The notes under the pieces are model-generated. The model was not told the DNA's origin. It saw nothing but the letters and a program-made list of their open reading frames with translations, and did no database searches. A program made the position numbers and the translations under genes. From contig JASMDC010000001.1 in assembly GCA_030753015.1 (NCBI GenBank), forward strand, positions 1 through 64,000: a stretch of 64,000 bases of DNA. Direction: 5' to 3'. Positions 52,251 to 61,056 of this stretch are shown piece by piece. Each line of letters opens with the position of its first letter. The first letter of the stretch is position 1. The stretch comes from Candidatus Undinarchaeales archaeon (GTDB taxonomy: Archaea; SpSt-1190; JASMDC01).

Positions 52251-52459
52251 GAACGAAAATAGTCGTGAAATCGGACAAGGTGCCCCAGGACCTGATAGTT
52301 CTGTCGGTCCCCGACGACATCCATACCATCATGGAGCGGCACGAGGAGGTCCGGTGGAACAAGGTCGTGGAGCACGAGATACTACGGTACATCGATGATC
52401 TCGTGTCATCTGACCGGTCGAACGATATGGTCGGCAGCAGCGGATCCCCACGAGTGTGA
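52247..52459 (+). CDS. VapB-like antitoxin/regulator, second of a twin pair
   Basis: A 70-residue protein with LSVPDDIHTIMERHEEVRWNKVVEHEILRY, aligned by eye with the preceding product (VPDD, E-H-E, W-x-x-V). The two are probably tandem duplicates encoded with a 4-nt overlap, and they may form a heterodimer. No toxin gene lies downstream; the next gene is on the opposite strand. Confidence 0.62.
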   Translation: MRTKIVVKSDKVPQDLIVLSVPDDIHTIMERHEEVRWNKVVEHEILRYIDDLVSSDRSNDMVGSSGSPRV

Positions 52460-52469
52460 ACCGGACCTT

Positions 52470-53285
52470 CTACCCGATCTTGTCCTTTACGCCACGCTCT
52501 TCCAGGTAAGCGCGCACCACGTCCATCTTAGCATCGATGTATGCTAGAGCATCCGGCTCCCGGTCCTTGTCAAAGAGCGGGCCGTAGTAGAACTTGTTGT
52601 ACATGGCGGCCTGGAGCCCGAACCAGCACCATGCCTGGGTGGGGAACGAGAGGAGCGCCTCACGGTAGCGCCTGGGAGAGAGCGCACCCTCGGCGGGCCT
52701 GACCATCCGGATGCCCGCTTCCTCGAGCGCATCGTGCACTGCGTTCTTGTTGGGGAGGCTGTAGACGGGGTTCTCGTAGGTGATGCCATGTTCCTCGTAC
52801 AGCCCGCGGAGCCGGTCCATGACTCCGCGTGTCTGTGCAGGGTAGAACGCCTCCTCCCGGCTGGCCCCGTCGGCCACGCGCCGGACATCCAGCTCGAGGC
52901 AGTCAGCGATCGCCTGGGCGTGCATGGCCAGCTTGCATCCCATGCAGATCAGAAGGAACAGGCGCGAGCCGAACCGTTGCCGGTCGGCGTCCACGTCGTC
53001 CACGGCGATACGGCGGAAGAGCGAAGTGTAATCGTTCATGTGGTGGACGAAACGGTCCTTCCCGAACGCCTCCTCGAGCTGCTTGGCGTTGATGCTCGAC
53101 TTGGAGATGTCGCGGAGACCGGGGAATGTGAGCACTCCCCTGCGCACGGTCTGCCGGTCGTAAGTGAGGAGGTGCACGGGGCGGAAACGGCGGGACATGA
53201 GCACGGCGGCAAGCGTGGAGTCGGAACCGCCGGAGTAGAGCACAGCACAAGGAGCGTCCGTCGATGTGCCCTTATCGTCGCTCAT
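52470..53285 (-). CDS. PP-loop ATP pyrophosphatase-type enzyme of unknown substrate
   Basis: A 271-residue N-type ATP pyrophosphatase. The PP-loop is LYSGGSDSTLAAVLMSRRF near the N-terminus. A cysteine pair occurs in LICMGCKLAMH, followed by VADGASREEAFYPAQT, an ATP-site-like segment. PP-loop enzymes adenylate a substrate, often in tRNA thiolation or 7-cyano-deazaguanine synthesis, but this one is not clearly TtuA, TtcA or QueC. The start overlaps the stop of the UPF0104 gene by 4 nt, so it belongs to the carbamoyltransferase/UPF0104 operon. Confidence 0.72.
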   Translation of the reverse strand: MSDDKGTSTDAPCAVLYSGGSDSTLAAVLMSRRFRPVHLLTYDRQTVRRGVLTFPGLRDISKSSINAKQLEEAFGKDRFVHHMNDYTSLFRRIAVDDVDADRQRFGSRLFLLICMGCKLAMHAQAIADCLELDVRRVADGASREEAFYPAQTRGVMDRLRGLYEEHGITYENPVYSLPNKNAVHDALEEAGIRMVRPAEGALSPRRYREALLSFPTQAWCWFGLQAAMYNKFYYGPLFDKDREPDALAYIDAKMDVVRAYLEERGVKDKIG

Positions 53286-54220
53286 GCGTCATCACCCTCC
53301 TCCTCGTCCCCTTCCTCTTCTGGGACCACATCCCCCTCGTCCTCTGGTGCCTCGGGCCACATGACCCTGGCGATGAAGGGGAGACCGATCAGCATGGGGA
53401 ACCCGCTGGCGACGATACGCTGGAGCAGGTCCGCTGTGATGATCGCCTCGGGAGGTCCCAGTCCCTTGTAGAAGGTGAGCATGGACCATTCAACGCTCCC
53501 CAGTCCACCAACGGTGATCGGCACGGCGGCCAGCATGATGGTCAGCGGCAGGTAGAGCATGACCGTGGTGAACGGCACGTCCATCCCCGCCATGGAGAAG
53601 TACAGGGTGTTCATAACGCATACGCTCAGCCACACGGCGAGGGCAAGAGCGTAGAGCTCGAGCACGTTCTGCCGTCCCAGGGCGCGGAAACTGGTGAACA
53701 CGGGATGGTCGACAAGACGCGAGGCGGCGACAGCGGCCAGTATGAAAGCGCACACGGCCACGAGGGCCCAAGTGAACTGTGTTCCCAGGACCTGGCCGGA
53801 GAACGCGAGCCCCAGGACCGATACGGTCACCAGCGCTGCAAGGTCGAAGACGTTGTCCAGGAACACCGAGGACACGCCCTTGACGAAGGGGAACAAGTGG
53901 GTCACACGCAGGTAGTTCGCCTTGAGGAGGTCCGAGGTCTTCATGGGGAGGACGACCTCGGCGGGTGATGCACCGCAGTACACCATGACCGTCTCCGATA
54001 CGGGGATGGTGCATCCCGTGTGCTGGAGGATGCGCTGCCATCGTAGCGACAGGATAGCGATGATCCCGAGCTCGATGGCGAGCGCCAGGACCAATATGGT
54101 GGAATCGATAGCTGCAAGGCGCTGGCTCACGTCCTCCATATCGATGTTGCGGAGCGTGAACCACAGCAGGAAGACCGAGAACGCCACGGGGAATAGGGTG
54201 CGGATGATTCGTTTGGGCAT
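53282..54220 (-). CDS. UPF0104 / lysylphosphatidylglycerol-synthase-like membrane protein, copy 1
   Basis: A 312-residue integral membrane protein of the UPF0104 (AglD/MprF TM-like) family, with about eight helices. GASPAEVVLPMKTSDLLKAN in the first half and PITVGGLGSVEWSML in the second are the family signatures. ATG at 54220, 8 nt after GGGAGG, is preferred to GTG at 54244. A TATA-like TTTTTAAATC lies about 65-70 nt upstream. The tail is very acidic. Relatives in archaea act in N-glycan or lipid transfer. It is followed by the PP-loop gene (4-nt overlap). Confidence 0.8.
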   Translation of the reverse strand: MPKRIIRTLFPVAFSVFLLWFTLRNIDMEDVSQRLAAIDSTILVLALAIELGIIAILSLRWQRILQHTGCTIPVSETVMVYCGASPAEVVLPMKTSDLLKANYLRVTHLFPFVKGVSSVFLDNVFDLAALVTVSVLGLAFSGQVLGTQFTWALVAVCAFILAAVAASRLVDHPVFTSFRALGRQNVLELYALALAVWLSVCVMNTLYFSMAGMDVPFTTVMLYLPLTIMLAAVPITVGGLGSVEWSMLTFYKGLGPPEAIITADLLQRIVASGFPMLIGLPFIARVMWPEAPEDEGDVVPEEEGDEEEGDDA

Positions 54221-54309
54221 CTCATGCCCTCCCGGGGCCAGCACCCGAGGCCTGCATAGGATTGGATGGGCTGTGAAGATTTAAAAAGAGGGCGGCGGGG
54301 CGGTAGCTC

Positions 54310-55242
54310 TCATCCCTCTTCCTCCTCGTCATAGGCGCCGGACAGTGCCCGGGCACCGCTCGGATCGGCGGCGTCGGACCAGATGACACGGGAAATGATG
54401 GGTAGACCCACCAAGAGGGGGAAGGCCGTGGTCACCAGGCGCTGGAGCACAGCGGCGGTGATGATCGCCTCGACAGGTCCGAATCGGCCGTAGAAGAGGC
54501 GCATGGTCCACTCCATGCTCCCCACACCGCCAACGGTGATGGGGAGGGCGGCCAGGACCACCGTCAGGGGAAGGTAGAGCATCACCGCTGTGGTTGGGAC
54601 GTCTATGTCCGCCATTGAAAAGTAGAGGGTGACGCTGGCCACCACAAGTATCCAGACGCTCAGGGCAAGGACGAAAAGCGTCGCGATAAGCCGGGGGCCA
54701 AGGGCCTGAAAGCTGGCGAACACCGGGTGATCCACAACACGGGAGGCGGCCGCAACGCCCGCTACCAGCGTACCGATCCCCGCGAGCACCCAGACCGCCT
54801 GTCCGGGCACGACCTCGCCTGAGAGCGCCACGCCCAGTGAGAGAATGCAGATCAGTGCCGCAAGGTCGAACAGGTTGTCCAGGAGGATTGTGGACACACC
54901 CTTCGCAAACGGAAGGCACTGGTGGACATGCAGGTAGTTCGCCTTGATGAGGTCGGCGGTCTTGGCTGGGAGAACGATCTCGGCCGGGGCAGTGCCTACA
55001 TACACCATCATGGCCTCGCTTAGGGGCAGCTCGCACCCGGTATGTTGGATGATGAGCCGCCACCGCAGGGAGATGAGGATGATGATGGCCACTTGGAGCG
55101 CCAGCACCGCAACGATCGGAGCTAGACCGATCCCACCAAGACGCTGGAGCACGCCGTGGGGGTCCACGTCCCGGAGGACATAGGCAAGCAAGGTCAGGGA
55201 TATGGCCACCGGAATGCCGGCCTTCAATGTCCGGGAATCCAT
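54310..55242 (-). CDS. UPF0104 membrane protein, copy 2
   Basis: A 310-residue paralogue of the previous protein, with GTAPAEIVLPAKTADLIKAN and PITVGGVGSMEWTM at the same places and an acidic C-terminus. ATG at 55242 is one base after the stop of the carbamoyltransferase gene, so they are cotranscribed; the longer frame would lie inside that gene. The tandem arrangement indicates a local duplication. The substrate is unknown. Confidence 0.82.
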   Translation of the reverse strand: MDSRTLKAGIPVAISLTLLAYVLRDVDPHGVLQRLGGIGLAPIVAVLALQVAIIILISLRWRLIIQHTGCELPLSEAMMVYVGTAPAEIVLPAKTADLIKANYLHVHQCLPFAKGVSTILLDNLFDLAALICILSLGVALSGEVVPGQAVWVLAGIGTLVAGVAAASRVVDHPVFASFQALGPRLIATLFVLALSVWILVVASVTLYFSMADIDVPTTAVMLYLPLTVVLAALPITVGGVGSMEWTMRLFYGRFGPVEAIITAAVLQRLVTTAFPLLVGLPIISRVIWSDAADPSGARALSGAYDEEEEG

Positions 55243-55243
55243 C

Positions 55244-56914
55244 TCACGCTGACCGCCGCACGACCAGGTCGTCCATGACCAGCACATCCATGCCAGAACC
55301 ACGGAAGGTGCGCACCGCCTCTTGCGGTGTGCGGACGATGGGCTCGCCCCGGTCATTGAATGACGTGTTGAGCACGAGCGGTACTCCTGTTTCCTTTGCA
55401 AAGGCCGAGATGAGGGCGTGGTACCGGGGATTGGTACGTCGGTCGACGGTCTGGAGCCGTGCGGTGCCGTTCACGTGGACGATGGCGGGGACCTCATCGC
55501 GTCGCTCCTCGCGCACTCCGTATGTGAGCAGCATAAAGGGCGACGGGTCGTTGCGGTCGAACCACTTGCCGGTCTCTTCGACCAGGATGGATGGCGCCAG
55601 CGGACGCCACTGCTCCCGTCGCTTGACCTCGTTCACCCGGGTGTGCATCGCCCGGTCCCGGGGATCGGCGAGTACGGAGCGGTTGCCCAGTGCCCGTGGT
55701 CCGAACTCAAGGGCACCCTGGACCCAGCCGACCACTTTGCCGTCGGCGAGCAGTTCCGCGGCAACGACCGCGGGATCGTCCACGCGCTCGGCATCGAAGC
55801 CCTCCGCCCGCAGCACGCGCTCTGCCTCGTCACCATCGATGCCCGGACCCAGGTATGGGTGCGTCATGGTCCACGCGGGCTCGCCCTCCTCGGCGGCCAC
55901 AAGGAGAGCCGCTCCCACAGAGCAGCCGGCATCGTTGGCCGCAGGCTGGACGAACACCTCGCGCACGTGCTCGCTGGCCAGCAGCTTACCGTTCATTGAG
56001 CAGTTGAGCGTCACTCCGCCGGCAAGGCAGAGGCGTTTGAGCCCGGTCCGGTCGTAGAGGTGGTCGGCGAGTGCGAGGGCCGCCTCCTCGAGGTCGGTCT
56101 GGAGCGTGGCGGCCAGGTTCTTGTGCTCATCGGTGAGCTTGCCCTCGTGCCGCGTCAGTCGGCGGGCGGCCCGGATCCGCTCGTTGTTGATGGCCACGCG
56201 GCCGCGCTGATATCGGGTCAAGGGGCCCAGCTCGCTGTCGTACCGCCCGTACGGGGCAAGGCCCATGGTCTTCCCCTCCCCGAACTGGCCCATGCCCAGG
56301 ATCTGGGTCACCTGGTCGTAGAGCAGGCCCAGCGAACCGCTGATGGGCAGACGCTCCATGAGCTCGAGCTCGCGACCGCGCCCTACGAACAGGGATGTCG
56401 AGTCGCGCTCACCGGCGCCGTCCATAACAAGGACCGCAGCATGATCGAACCCCGACGCGTAGTAGGCGGAAGCGGCGTGCGCCGTATGGTGGGGGACATG
56501 GACGATCCGGCCGACACGCTTGGCGATGGAGCGTAGCCAGCGCACCCGCCGGGGGTAACCGGCCACAAGCCCCTCCACATAGCTGCTCGTGTCCTGGCGG
56601 TCGGGATCCCTTACCTTGGTAGTGATGGGCTCGATGGCGTTGACGTACCGGATCACGTCATAGGTCATCCTGTACCAGCCCGCTAGCCCGATATCGAACC
56701 CAAGGGCCACGGCGTCGACGTCGTCCAGGTCCAGCCCACGCGAGCTCAGGCACCACTCCATGGCGCGGGCGGGGGGATCTCCGCCGTAGTAGAAGCCATC
56801 GGCGTGCTTGACACGGGTGAACCGCTCTTCCTCGACGGCAGCAGTCACACGCCCGTCCTCGACAAGGCAGGCAGAGCTGTCGTGGCTGATGTCCTGGAGG
56901 CCCAGCACACGCAT
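55244..56914 (-). CDS. Carbamoyltransferase (NodU/TobZ family)
   Basis: A 556-residue carbamoyltransferase, which uses carbamoyl phosphate and ATP to O-carbamoylate a sugar or related acceptor. The N-terminal Kae1/HSP70-like domain has GLQDISHDSSACLVEDG, HVPHHTAHAASAY (metal ligands), VMDGAGERDST and LAGGVTLNCSMNGKLL. The C-terminal domain has EFGPRALGNRSVLADPRD and VLNTSFNDRGEPIV. The length is usual. ATG at 56914 is 31 nt after the first T of the TATA. The neighbours suggest carbamoylation of a membrane glycan or lipid. Confidence 0.9.
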   Translation of the reverse strand: MRVLGLQDISHDSSACLVEDGRVTAAVEEERFTRVKHADGFYYGGDPPARAMEWCLSSRGLDLDDVDAVALGFDIGLAGWYRMTYDVIRYVNAIEPITTKVRDPDRQDTSSYVEGLVAGYPRRVRWLRSIAKRVGRIVHVPHHTAHAASAYYASGFDHAAVLVMDGAGERDSTSLFVGRGRELELMERLPISGSLGLLYDQVTQILGMGQFGEGKTMGLAPYGRYDSELGPLTRYQRGRVAINNERIRAARRLTRHEGKLTDEHKNLAATLQTDLEEAALALADHLYDRTGLKRLCLAGGVTLNCSMNGKLLASEHVREVFVQPAANDAGCSVGAALLVAAEEGEPAWTMTHPYLGPGIDGDEAERVLRAEGFDAERVDDPAVVAAELLADGKVVGWVQGALEFGPRALGNRSVLADPRDRAMHTRVNEVKRREQWRPLAPSILVEETGKWFDRNDPSPFMLLTYGVREERRDEVPAIVHVNGTARLQTVDRRTNPRYHALISAFAKETGVPLVLNTSFNDRGEPIVRTPQEAVRTFRGSGMDVLVMDDLVVRRSA

Positions 56915-56934
56915 GGAACGGGGGAGGTGCGCGA

Positions 56935-56946
56935 AGATTTAAAAAT
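56935..56946. promoter_or_regulatory. Bidirectional TATA element, carbamoyltransferase / Tes-like gene
   Basis: AGATTTAAAAAT. The minus strand gives TTTTTAAATC 31 nt before the ATG at 56914. The plus strand gives GATTTAAAAA about 40 nt before the ATG at 56978. Confidence 0.6.
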
Positions 56947-56977
56947 GGGTCGAGCCCATCCCCGGTCAGAGGCCTCC

Positions 56978-58312
56978 ATGGAACTACTTCGCCTTACCCG
57001 GAGCGTATGCCCGACCTGCCTGAAGGAGGTCGAGGCCCGCATAGTCGACCGGGGCGATGCAGTGGTGATGGAGAAGGGATGCGACGACCACGGACCAGTA
57101 GAGGTGCTCCTTGCTCGTGACGGGACCGCCCTGCGCGAGCTGCTGCCACTGCGAGAGCGTCTCGGGCTGGGCCGGGGCGGTGGGGAGAGCTACTCCCTCT
57201 ATGTCACCTCCCGGTGCAACGAGCCTTGCCCCACCTGCTTTGCCAACCAGTGCCTGGACGGCTACCATGAGCCCTCGGTGTTCGAGGTGCGCTCAGCGCT
57301 CGAGGGGCTGCACGCACCTCGTGTGAGCGTGTTCGGCGGCGAACCCACGGAACGTGCGGACCTGTTCGAGATAGTGTCCGCCATACGTGACGCAGGAGGC
57401 GAACCCGTCGTGTTCACCAATGGGCTCAAGCTGGTCGATCCCAACTACGCACGGGAGCTTGTCGACGCTGGTGCCCGCGAAGTGCGGCTTGAGATCGATA
57501 CCCTCGATCCGGACATCCTGGCCCGCCTGCGGGGGGCCGATGTGCTTGACGCCAAGCTCACGGCGCTCGACAACCTCGATACTCTGGGAGCCACCGCCTT
57601 TATCGAGGCCGTTGTGGTCCCGGGTGTGAACGAAAGTCCATTCGACATGCTCATGGAGCTTGCTGCTCGAACTCCCTGCGTGCGGGGGATCTCATTCAGG
57701 TCATACGCTTTTCGGCCCAGGCCAAAGGAACGGCGTGTGCAGCCGTTGCGCCCCGATGAGCTGATAGCTCTGGCCACCGAGGCCACCGATGGTGCGGTTA
57801 CCATAGCACGGGTGGTCGCCTTCCAGAAGGTGCTGGCAGCTTTCCTCCGCCTCGCCGGTCACCGCTGGTGCCCGGCCGACCTCATCTATCCTATGGTGCG
57901 TCACGGGGAGGATGTGGTCCCTGTGCACGACGTGGCGGACGTGGACGCTCTCGCAAGTGCCGTGGAGCGGACTGCCCACCTCTGGAGCACCTACCCGGCC
58001 CTGGCGACGGTCCGGCTGTCGGCAGCGGCGGCACCTCACCTTGCTGGACGCGAGGCCATGGGGCTTGGCGCCTCGGCCATCCAGCGCGTGCTCGCTGCCC
58101 TCGTCGGTCGGCAGACCTCACTGGACAGCGACCTGGTGCTCCTGTCATTCGGGGCGTTCTGCGATCCGACGGTCATCGACCTGGACCTCATGGGCCAGTG
58201 CCCCGTACGTGACCTGCTCCACCCTGAGCGACGTGCCATGTGCGCGTCCTACCTGGCGTACCTGCGAGATGCTCCCACGGACCGTCGCATCTGGAAGGTC
58301 CGAGCTCCTTAG
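56978..58312 (+). CDS. Tes/Grs-like radical SAM protein
   Basis: A 444-residue radical SAM enzyme. The N-terminus has a metal-binding pair CPTC (11-14) and GCDDHG (C35), as in tetraether synthase Tes and GDGT ring synthases. The cluster cysteines are C80, C84 and C87 (CNEPCPTC), followed by CFANQC and VFGGEPTERADL. Further cysteines occur near HRWCPAD and GAFCDP in the second half. Tes joins two archaeal lipid chains and Grs makes cyclopentane rings; this protein is somewhat short for either. The lipid link fits the UPF0104/carbamoyltransferase surroundings but is inference. Confidence 0.6.
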   Translation: MELLRLTRSVCPTCLKEVEARIVDRGDAVVMEKGCDDHGPVEVLLARDGTALRELLPLRERLGLGRGGGESYSLYVTSRCNEPCPTCFANQCLDGYHEPSVFEVRSALEGLHAPRVSVFGGEPTERADLFEIVSAIRDAGGEPVVFTNGLKLVDPNYARELVDAGAREVRLEIDTLDPDILARLRGADVLDAKLTALDNLDTLGATAFIEAVVVPGVNESPFDMLMELAARTPCVRGISFRSYAFRPRPKERRVQPLRPDELIALATEATDGAVTIARVVAFQKVLAAFLRLAGHRWCPADLIYPMVRHGEDVVPVHDVADVDALASAVERTAHLWSTYPALATVRLSAAAAPHLAGREAMGLGASAIQRVLAALVGRQTSLDSDLVLLSFGAFCDPTVIDLDLMGQCPVRDLLHPERRAMCASYLAYLRDAPTDRRIWKVRAP

Positions 58313-58799
58313 ATATTTATCGGCTCGGCTGGGATTGAGCATGCCTCGATACGGACGACTGTCGCTCCCGCTGTTATGATGGGGGCACGAAGCGCGGCCG
58401 TGCTCTGGGATGCCCTGGGGACGTTAGGGTCGATGCCTTTCAGTGGATCTACGACTGTATGGGGGATCTGCTTTTTATCCGACACCGTTTTCGGGTATCC
58501 TGCATCTCACCTTCAAATCACAGGCGGATGTCGGGTAATCCGCATACTGTTTCGGAAAAGGCGATGTTCGTGTCTGGTAAACACCACCCTGTCGAACGGA
58601 AAGCGGCGGGCTTGATAGGTGATTCTTACGCCTTTTGCACGAGGGGGCGAAGTATATCCGACGAAATGAACTAGATGAAGAAGCGAACGATTTGTTCGGG
58701 TATAAGGAGTTATACGCCATACGCTTGATTGTTGAAGGATTCGACAAGTAAATAAACCGTTACGGCCATTGAAGTGGTAAGATAACGTAACAATCGGAT
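58313..58799. other. Intergenic region, 487 nt, start of AT-rich zone
   Basis: No convincing gene. A TATA-like GATATTTATC at 58312-58321 lies about 25 nt before an ATG at 58341 that opens a 12-codon frame; the next ATG pair at 58376 opens a 79-codon frame with no recognisable content. Another TATA-like CTTTTTATCC lies near 58470. After about 58640 composition turns AT-rich. This may be the border of an acquired island. Confidence 0.5.
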
Positions 58800-60224
58800 G
58801 TGTTATTGATCGATAAGGATACAGATACTAATTGTCTATTAAAGGTCGGCATTATACTAATTATATTATTCTTTTTAATCATTCCACGCAACTCAATAAC
58901 ATGTGTAAGGCGCGAGGTGAGGCCTAGCTCCATTTTCCCTAGTTATTACGCCACAATTTCACCAACAACTCCACCCCAACCATCAATACCTCCATTAACA
59001 AAACCTCAAGAAATCTTCAATCCACGTGCTTTAGAGTATTCCCGTAAGTGGTCCCATGAGGAGAGTAATTATGAAAAGAAAGTAGATCAAGGATCTGCAT
59101 TCGAAGAAATGACAGGACTCAGAATTCTAGTGATGAGCAGCGGAAATCCCTTGATATTCTATGCCCCCCGTCATCAGTCTCAATCTATCGATTTTTATAA
59201 AGCCCAGAATTCGTGTAATCCAAGAATCAGCTCTCCTTATTACGCTCCACTAAATATCACCCGCCTCCCATCCCTACCCGTCACCATCCGCAACGTCACC
59301 CTCGCCAACGACACCCTCGCCCTGGAGCTCGTCATCGATGGCCATCCTTCGATCTACTTCCTGACGGATACGCCCTTGGACTACATCGAGTACCTCGCCG
59401 TGTGCTTGTGGGATGAGCTGGAGCGACGCAAGCCGCCCACCATCACGCTGGCCAACGGCACTGAGGCATTACTGTGGTCAGTGCGGCCAATATCGGATGT
59501 TACAGGCATGACTGAAGATGAGAGATTATTGTTCAGGGAGCGGTACGAGCGCATCTACGAGTGGGCTGAACTCAAGGATTTCACGAGCCCCAACTTCGAT
59601 GACCGTGGATTGCGTCGTCCACCGAAGAATGGGATTTTGAAATTTCTTTCATCACGTTCTCTCCGCGAGAGGCGGATGCTTCGAATGCGAGTTTTCTTCA
59701 CGGACAAGGGTGTTTTCGACCTTGACGACATGGACAAGCATAAAATCGATGACCTGCCAGTGAGACAGGACTACATCGATACCGTGAGAATGCTAGGACT
59801 CGATGTGGTCGACATTGTAGGCTCGAACAGTATCGTTGTGTTTGGTCCTCGGGAGGCGGCCCTGAAGCTCAATGACCTTCCGTATATTTCCAAGGTCAGC
59901 ACATCTTTATGTGGCTGCCATACTTGTTGTAAGATATACGAATGCTGGGGGACAGACGAGCGAATTGGATTTGACCTCGAAGAGCTAATGAAAGACCGCC
60001 GTGAAGTAGTGATTGAAATCGAGAGTTGCAATTGGGAATCACTTTGGAAAAAGATACGTTTTGTCAGTGGTCTCCGACAAGATGAGGTATTCAAGTGTAC
60101 GGATATCTTCATCGCCACACCAGACGCGGTACGACAATTAGCATCCCTTAATGAAGTGTCATGGATTAGTACTGTCTATTGCCACTCGGGTCCAGATCCC
60201 GATACTTCTTGCTGGCCATCATAA
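58800..60224 (+). CDS. Predicted secreted or membrane-anchored protein of mosaic composition, unknown
   Basis: A 474-residue protein starting from GTG, with a hydrophobic segment (about residues 15-29) then a proline-rich linker (PTTPPQPSIPPLTKP). Two C-terminal regions (about 290-370 and 385-465) end in similar units: VFGPREAALKLNDLPYISKVS and IATPDAVRQLASLNEVSWIST-like, resembling peptidase-inhibitor I9-type repeats. Cysteines cluster in CGCHTCCKIYEC. The 5' and 3' parts are AT-rich, but about 59260-59470 is GC-rich like the rest of the chromosome, so the gene is a composite. The start is uncertain. Confidence 0.55.
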   Translation: MLLIDKDTDTNCLLKVGIILIILFFLIIPRNSITCVRREVRPSSIFPSYYATISPTTPPQPSIPPLTKPQEIFNPRALEYSRKWSHEESNYEKKVDQGSAFEEMTGLRILVMSSGNPLIFYAPRHQSQSIDFYKAQNSCNPRISSPYYAPLNITRLPSLPVTIRNVTLANDTLALELVIDGHPSIYFLTDTPLDYIEYLAVCLWDELERRKPPTITLANGTEALLWSVRPISDVTGMTEDERLLFRERYERIYEWAELKDFTSPNFDDRGLRRPPKNGILKFLSSRSLRERRMLRMRVFFTDKGVFDLDDMDKHKIDDLPVRQDYIDTVRMLGLDVVDIVGSNSIVVFGPREAALKLNDLPYISKVSTSLCGCHTCCKIYECWGTDERIGFDLEELMKDRREVVIEIESCNWESLWKKIRFVSGLRQDEVFKCTDIFIATPDAVRQLASLNEVSWISTVYCHSGPDPDTSCWPS

Positions 60225-60555
60225 TTGTCCGATTTGATGGAATCCGACATATTTCTATCACAGTGTGATTCTTATGAAAGGGAGAGAACAGACCATTATT
60301 TGTAACCGTTAGCGTACGGTCGTACAACAATCGGACTCACGGTTCCGGACCTCCGTTATACATTTCGGCCCTCCACCGACACGGCCCCACATCTCCTGAA
60401 GGTTGTTGATCCATACGTCGCTTGAGAATCGCCAGGCGGGGCCGCGTCAGTGAGTCCTTGGACGTTATCCGAAAGCCCAAACGTACATTAATAGGAAAAA
60501 ATAAATAGAATCCGCTACATTAATATTAACAATATATTAAAAATGGTGTAGCAAA
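60225..60555. other. Intergenic region, 331 nt
   Basis: No gene is seen. The first 250 nt are mixed composition; the last 80 nt are very AT-rich, with AATAAATAG and CAATATATTAAAAATG, and probably hold the promoter of the abiE pair, whose first start is at 60556. Confidence 0.5.
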
Positions 60556-61056
60556 ATGGAAGGGCTCTCAAGCAAGGAGATCGAGATCGTTTCGTATCTT
60601 GAGCTTAATGGGAGGTTATTCTTCACCAAGAAAGATATCTTGCGATTCTTCAAGAACGAGAATGAGCTTGGCGTGTACCTTCATCGATTGAAGAAGAAGG
60701 GAAGGATACTGAAACTGAATAAGGAGAAATACTACCTCATACCCGTGAGAGCATTCCGGGGGCACTGGTCCGAGCACCCCTTCATAATCATTGATGAGAT
60801 GTTCAATGGGAAGGATTATGTGATTCGCGGAATGGCCGCTGCCCATTACTGGAGCCTTATCGAACAGATACCAACGACGATTGAAGTCCAATGTATGAAT
60901 CGGCAAGGGGAAAGAACGATCTTTAATTTCACGATTATCTTCAAGCGGACCCGGAAGAATAGTCTTCAAAAAGCTGTGAAAAGAAAGGTTAAGGGACATT
61001 CATTCCGCATTTCGCCGAGGGAGGATGTTGTAAATTGGCTGAACTCAAGAGGATGA
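60556..61056 (+). CDS. abiEi: AbiEi-type antitoxin
   Basis: A 166-residue antitoxin of type IV toxin-antitoxin system AbiE. The N-terminal winged helix has SKEIEIVSYLELNGRLFFTKKDI and YLHRLKKKGRILKLNKEKYYLIP. The C-terminal part carries VIRGMAAAHYWSLIEQIPTTIEV, typical of the family. AbiEi represses its own operon and counteracts AbiEii. Base composition is AT-richer than the chromosome, in keeping with transfer. The stop overlaps the toxin start (ATGA at 61053-61056). Confidence 0.82.
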   Translation: MEGLSSKEIEIVSYLELNGRLFFTKKDILRFFKNENELGVYLHRLKKKGRILKLNKEKYYLIPVRAFRGHWSEHPFIIIDEMFNGKDYVIRGMAAAHYWSLIEQIPTTIEVQCMNRQGERTIFNFTIIFKRTRKNSLQKAVKRKVKGHSFRISPREDVVNWLNSRG

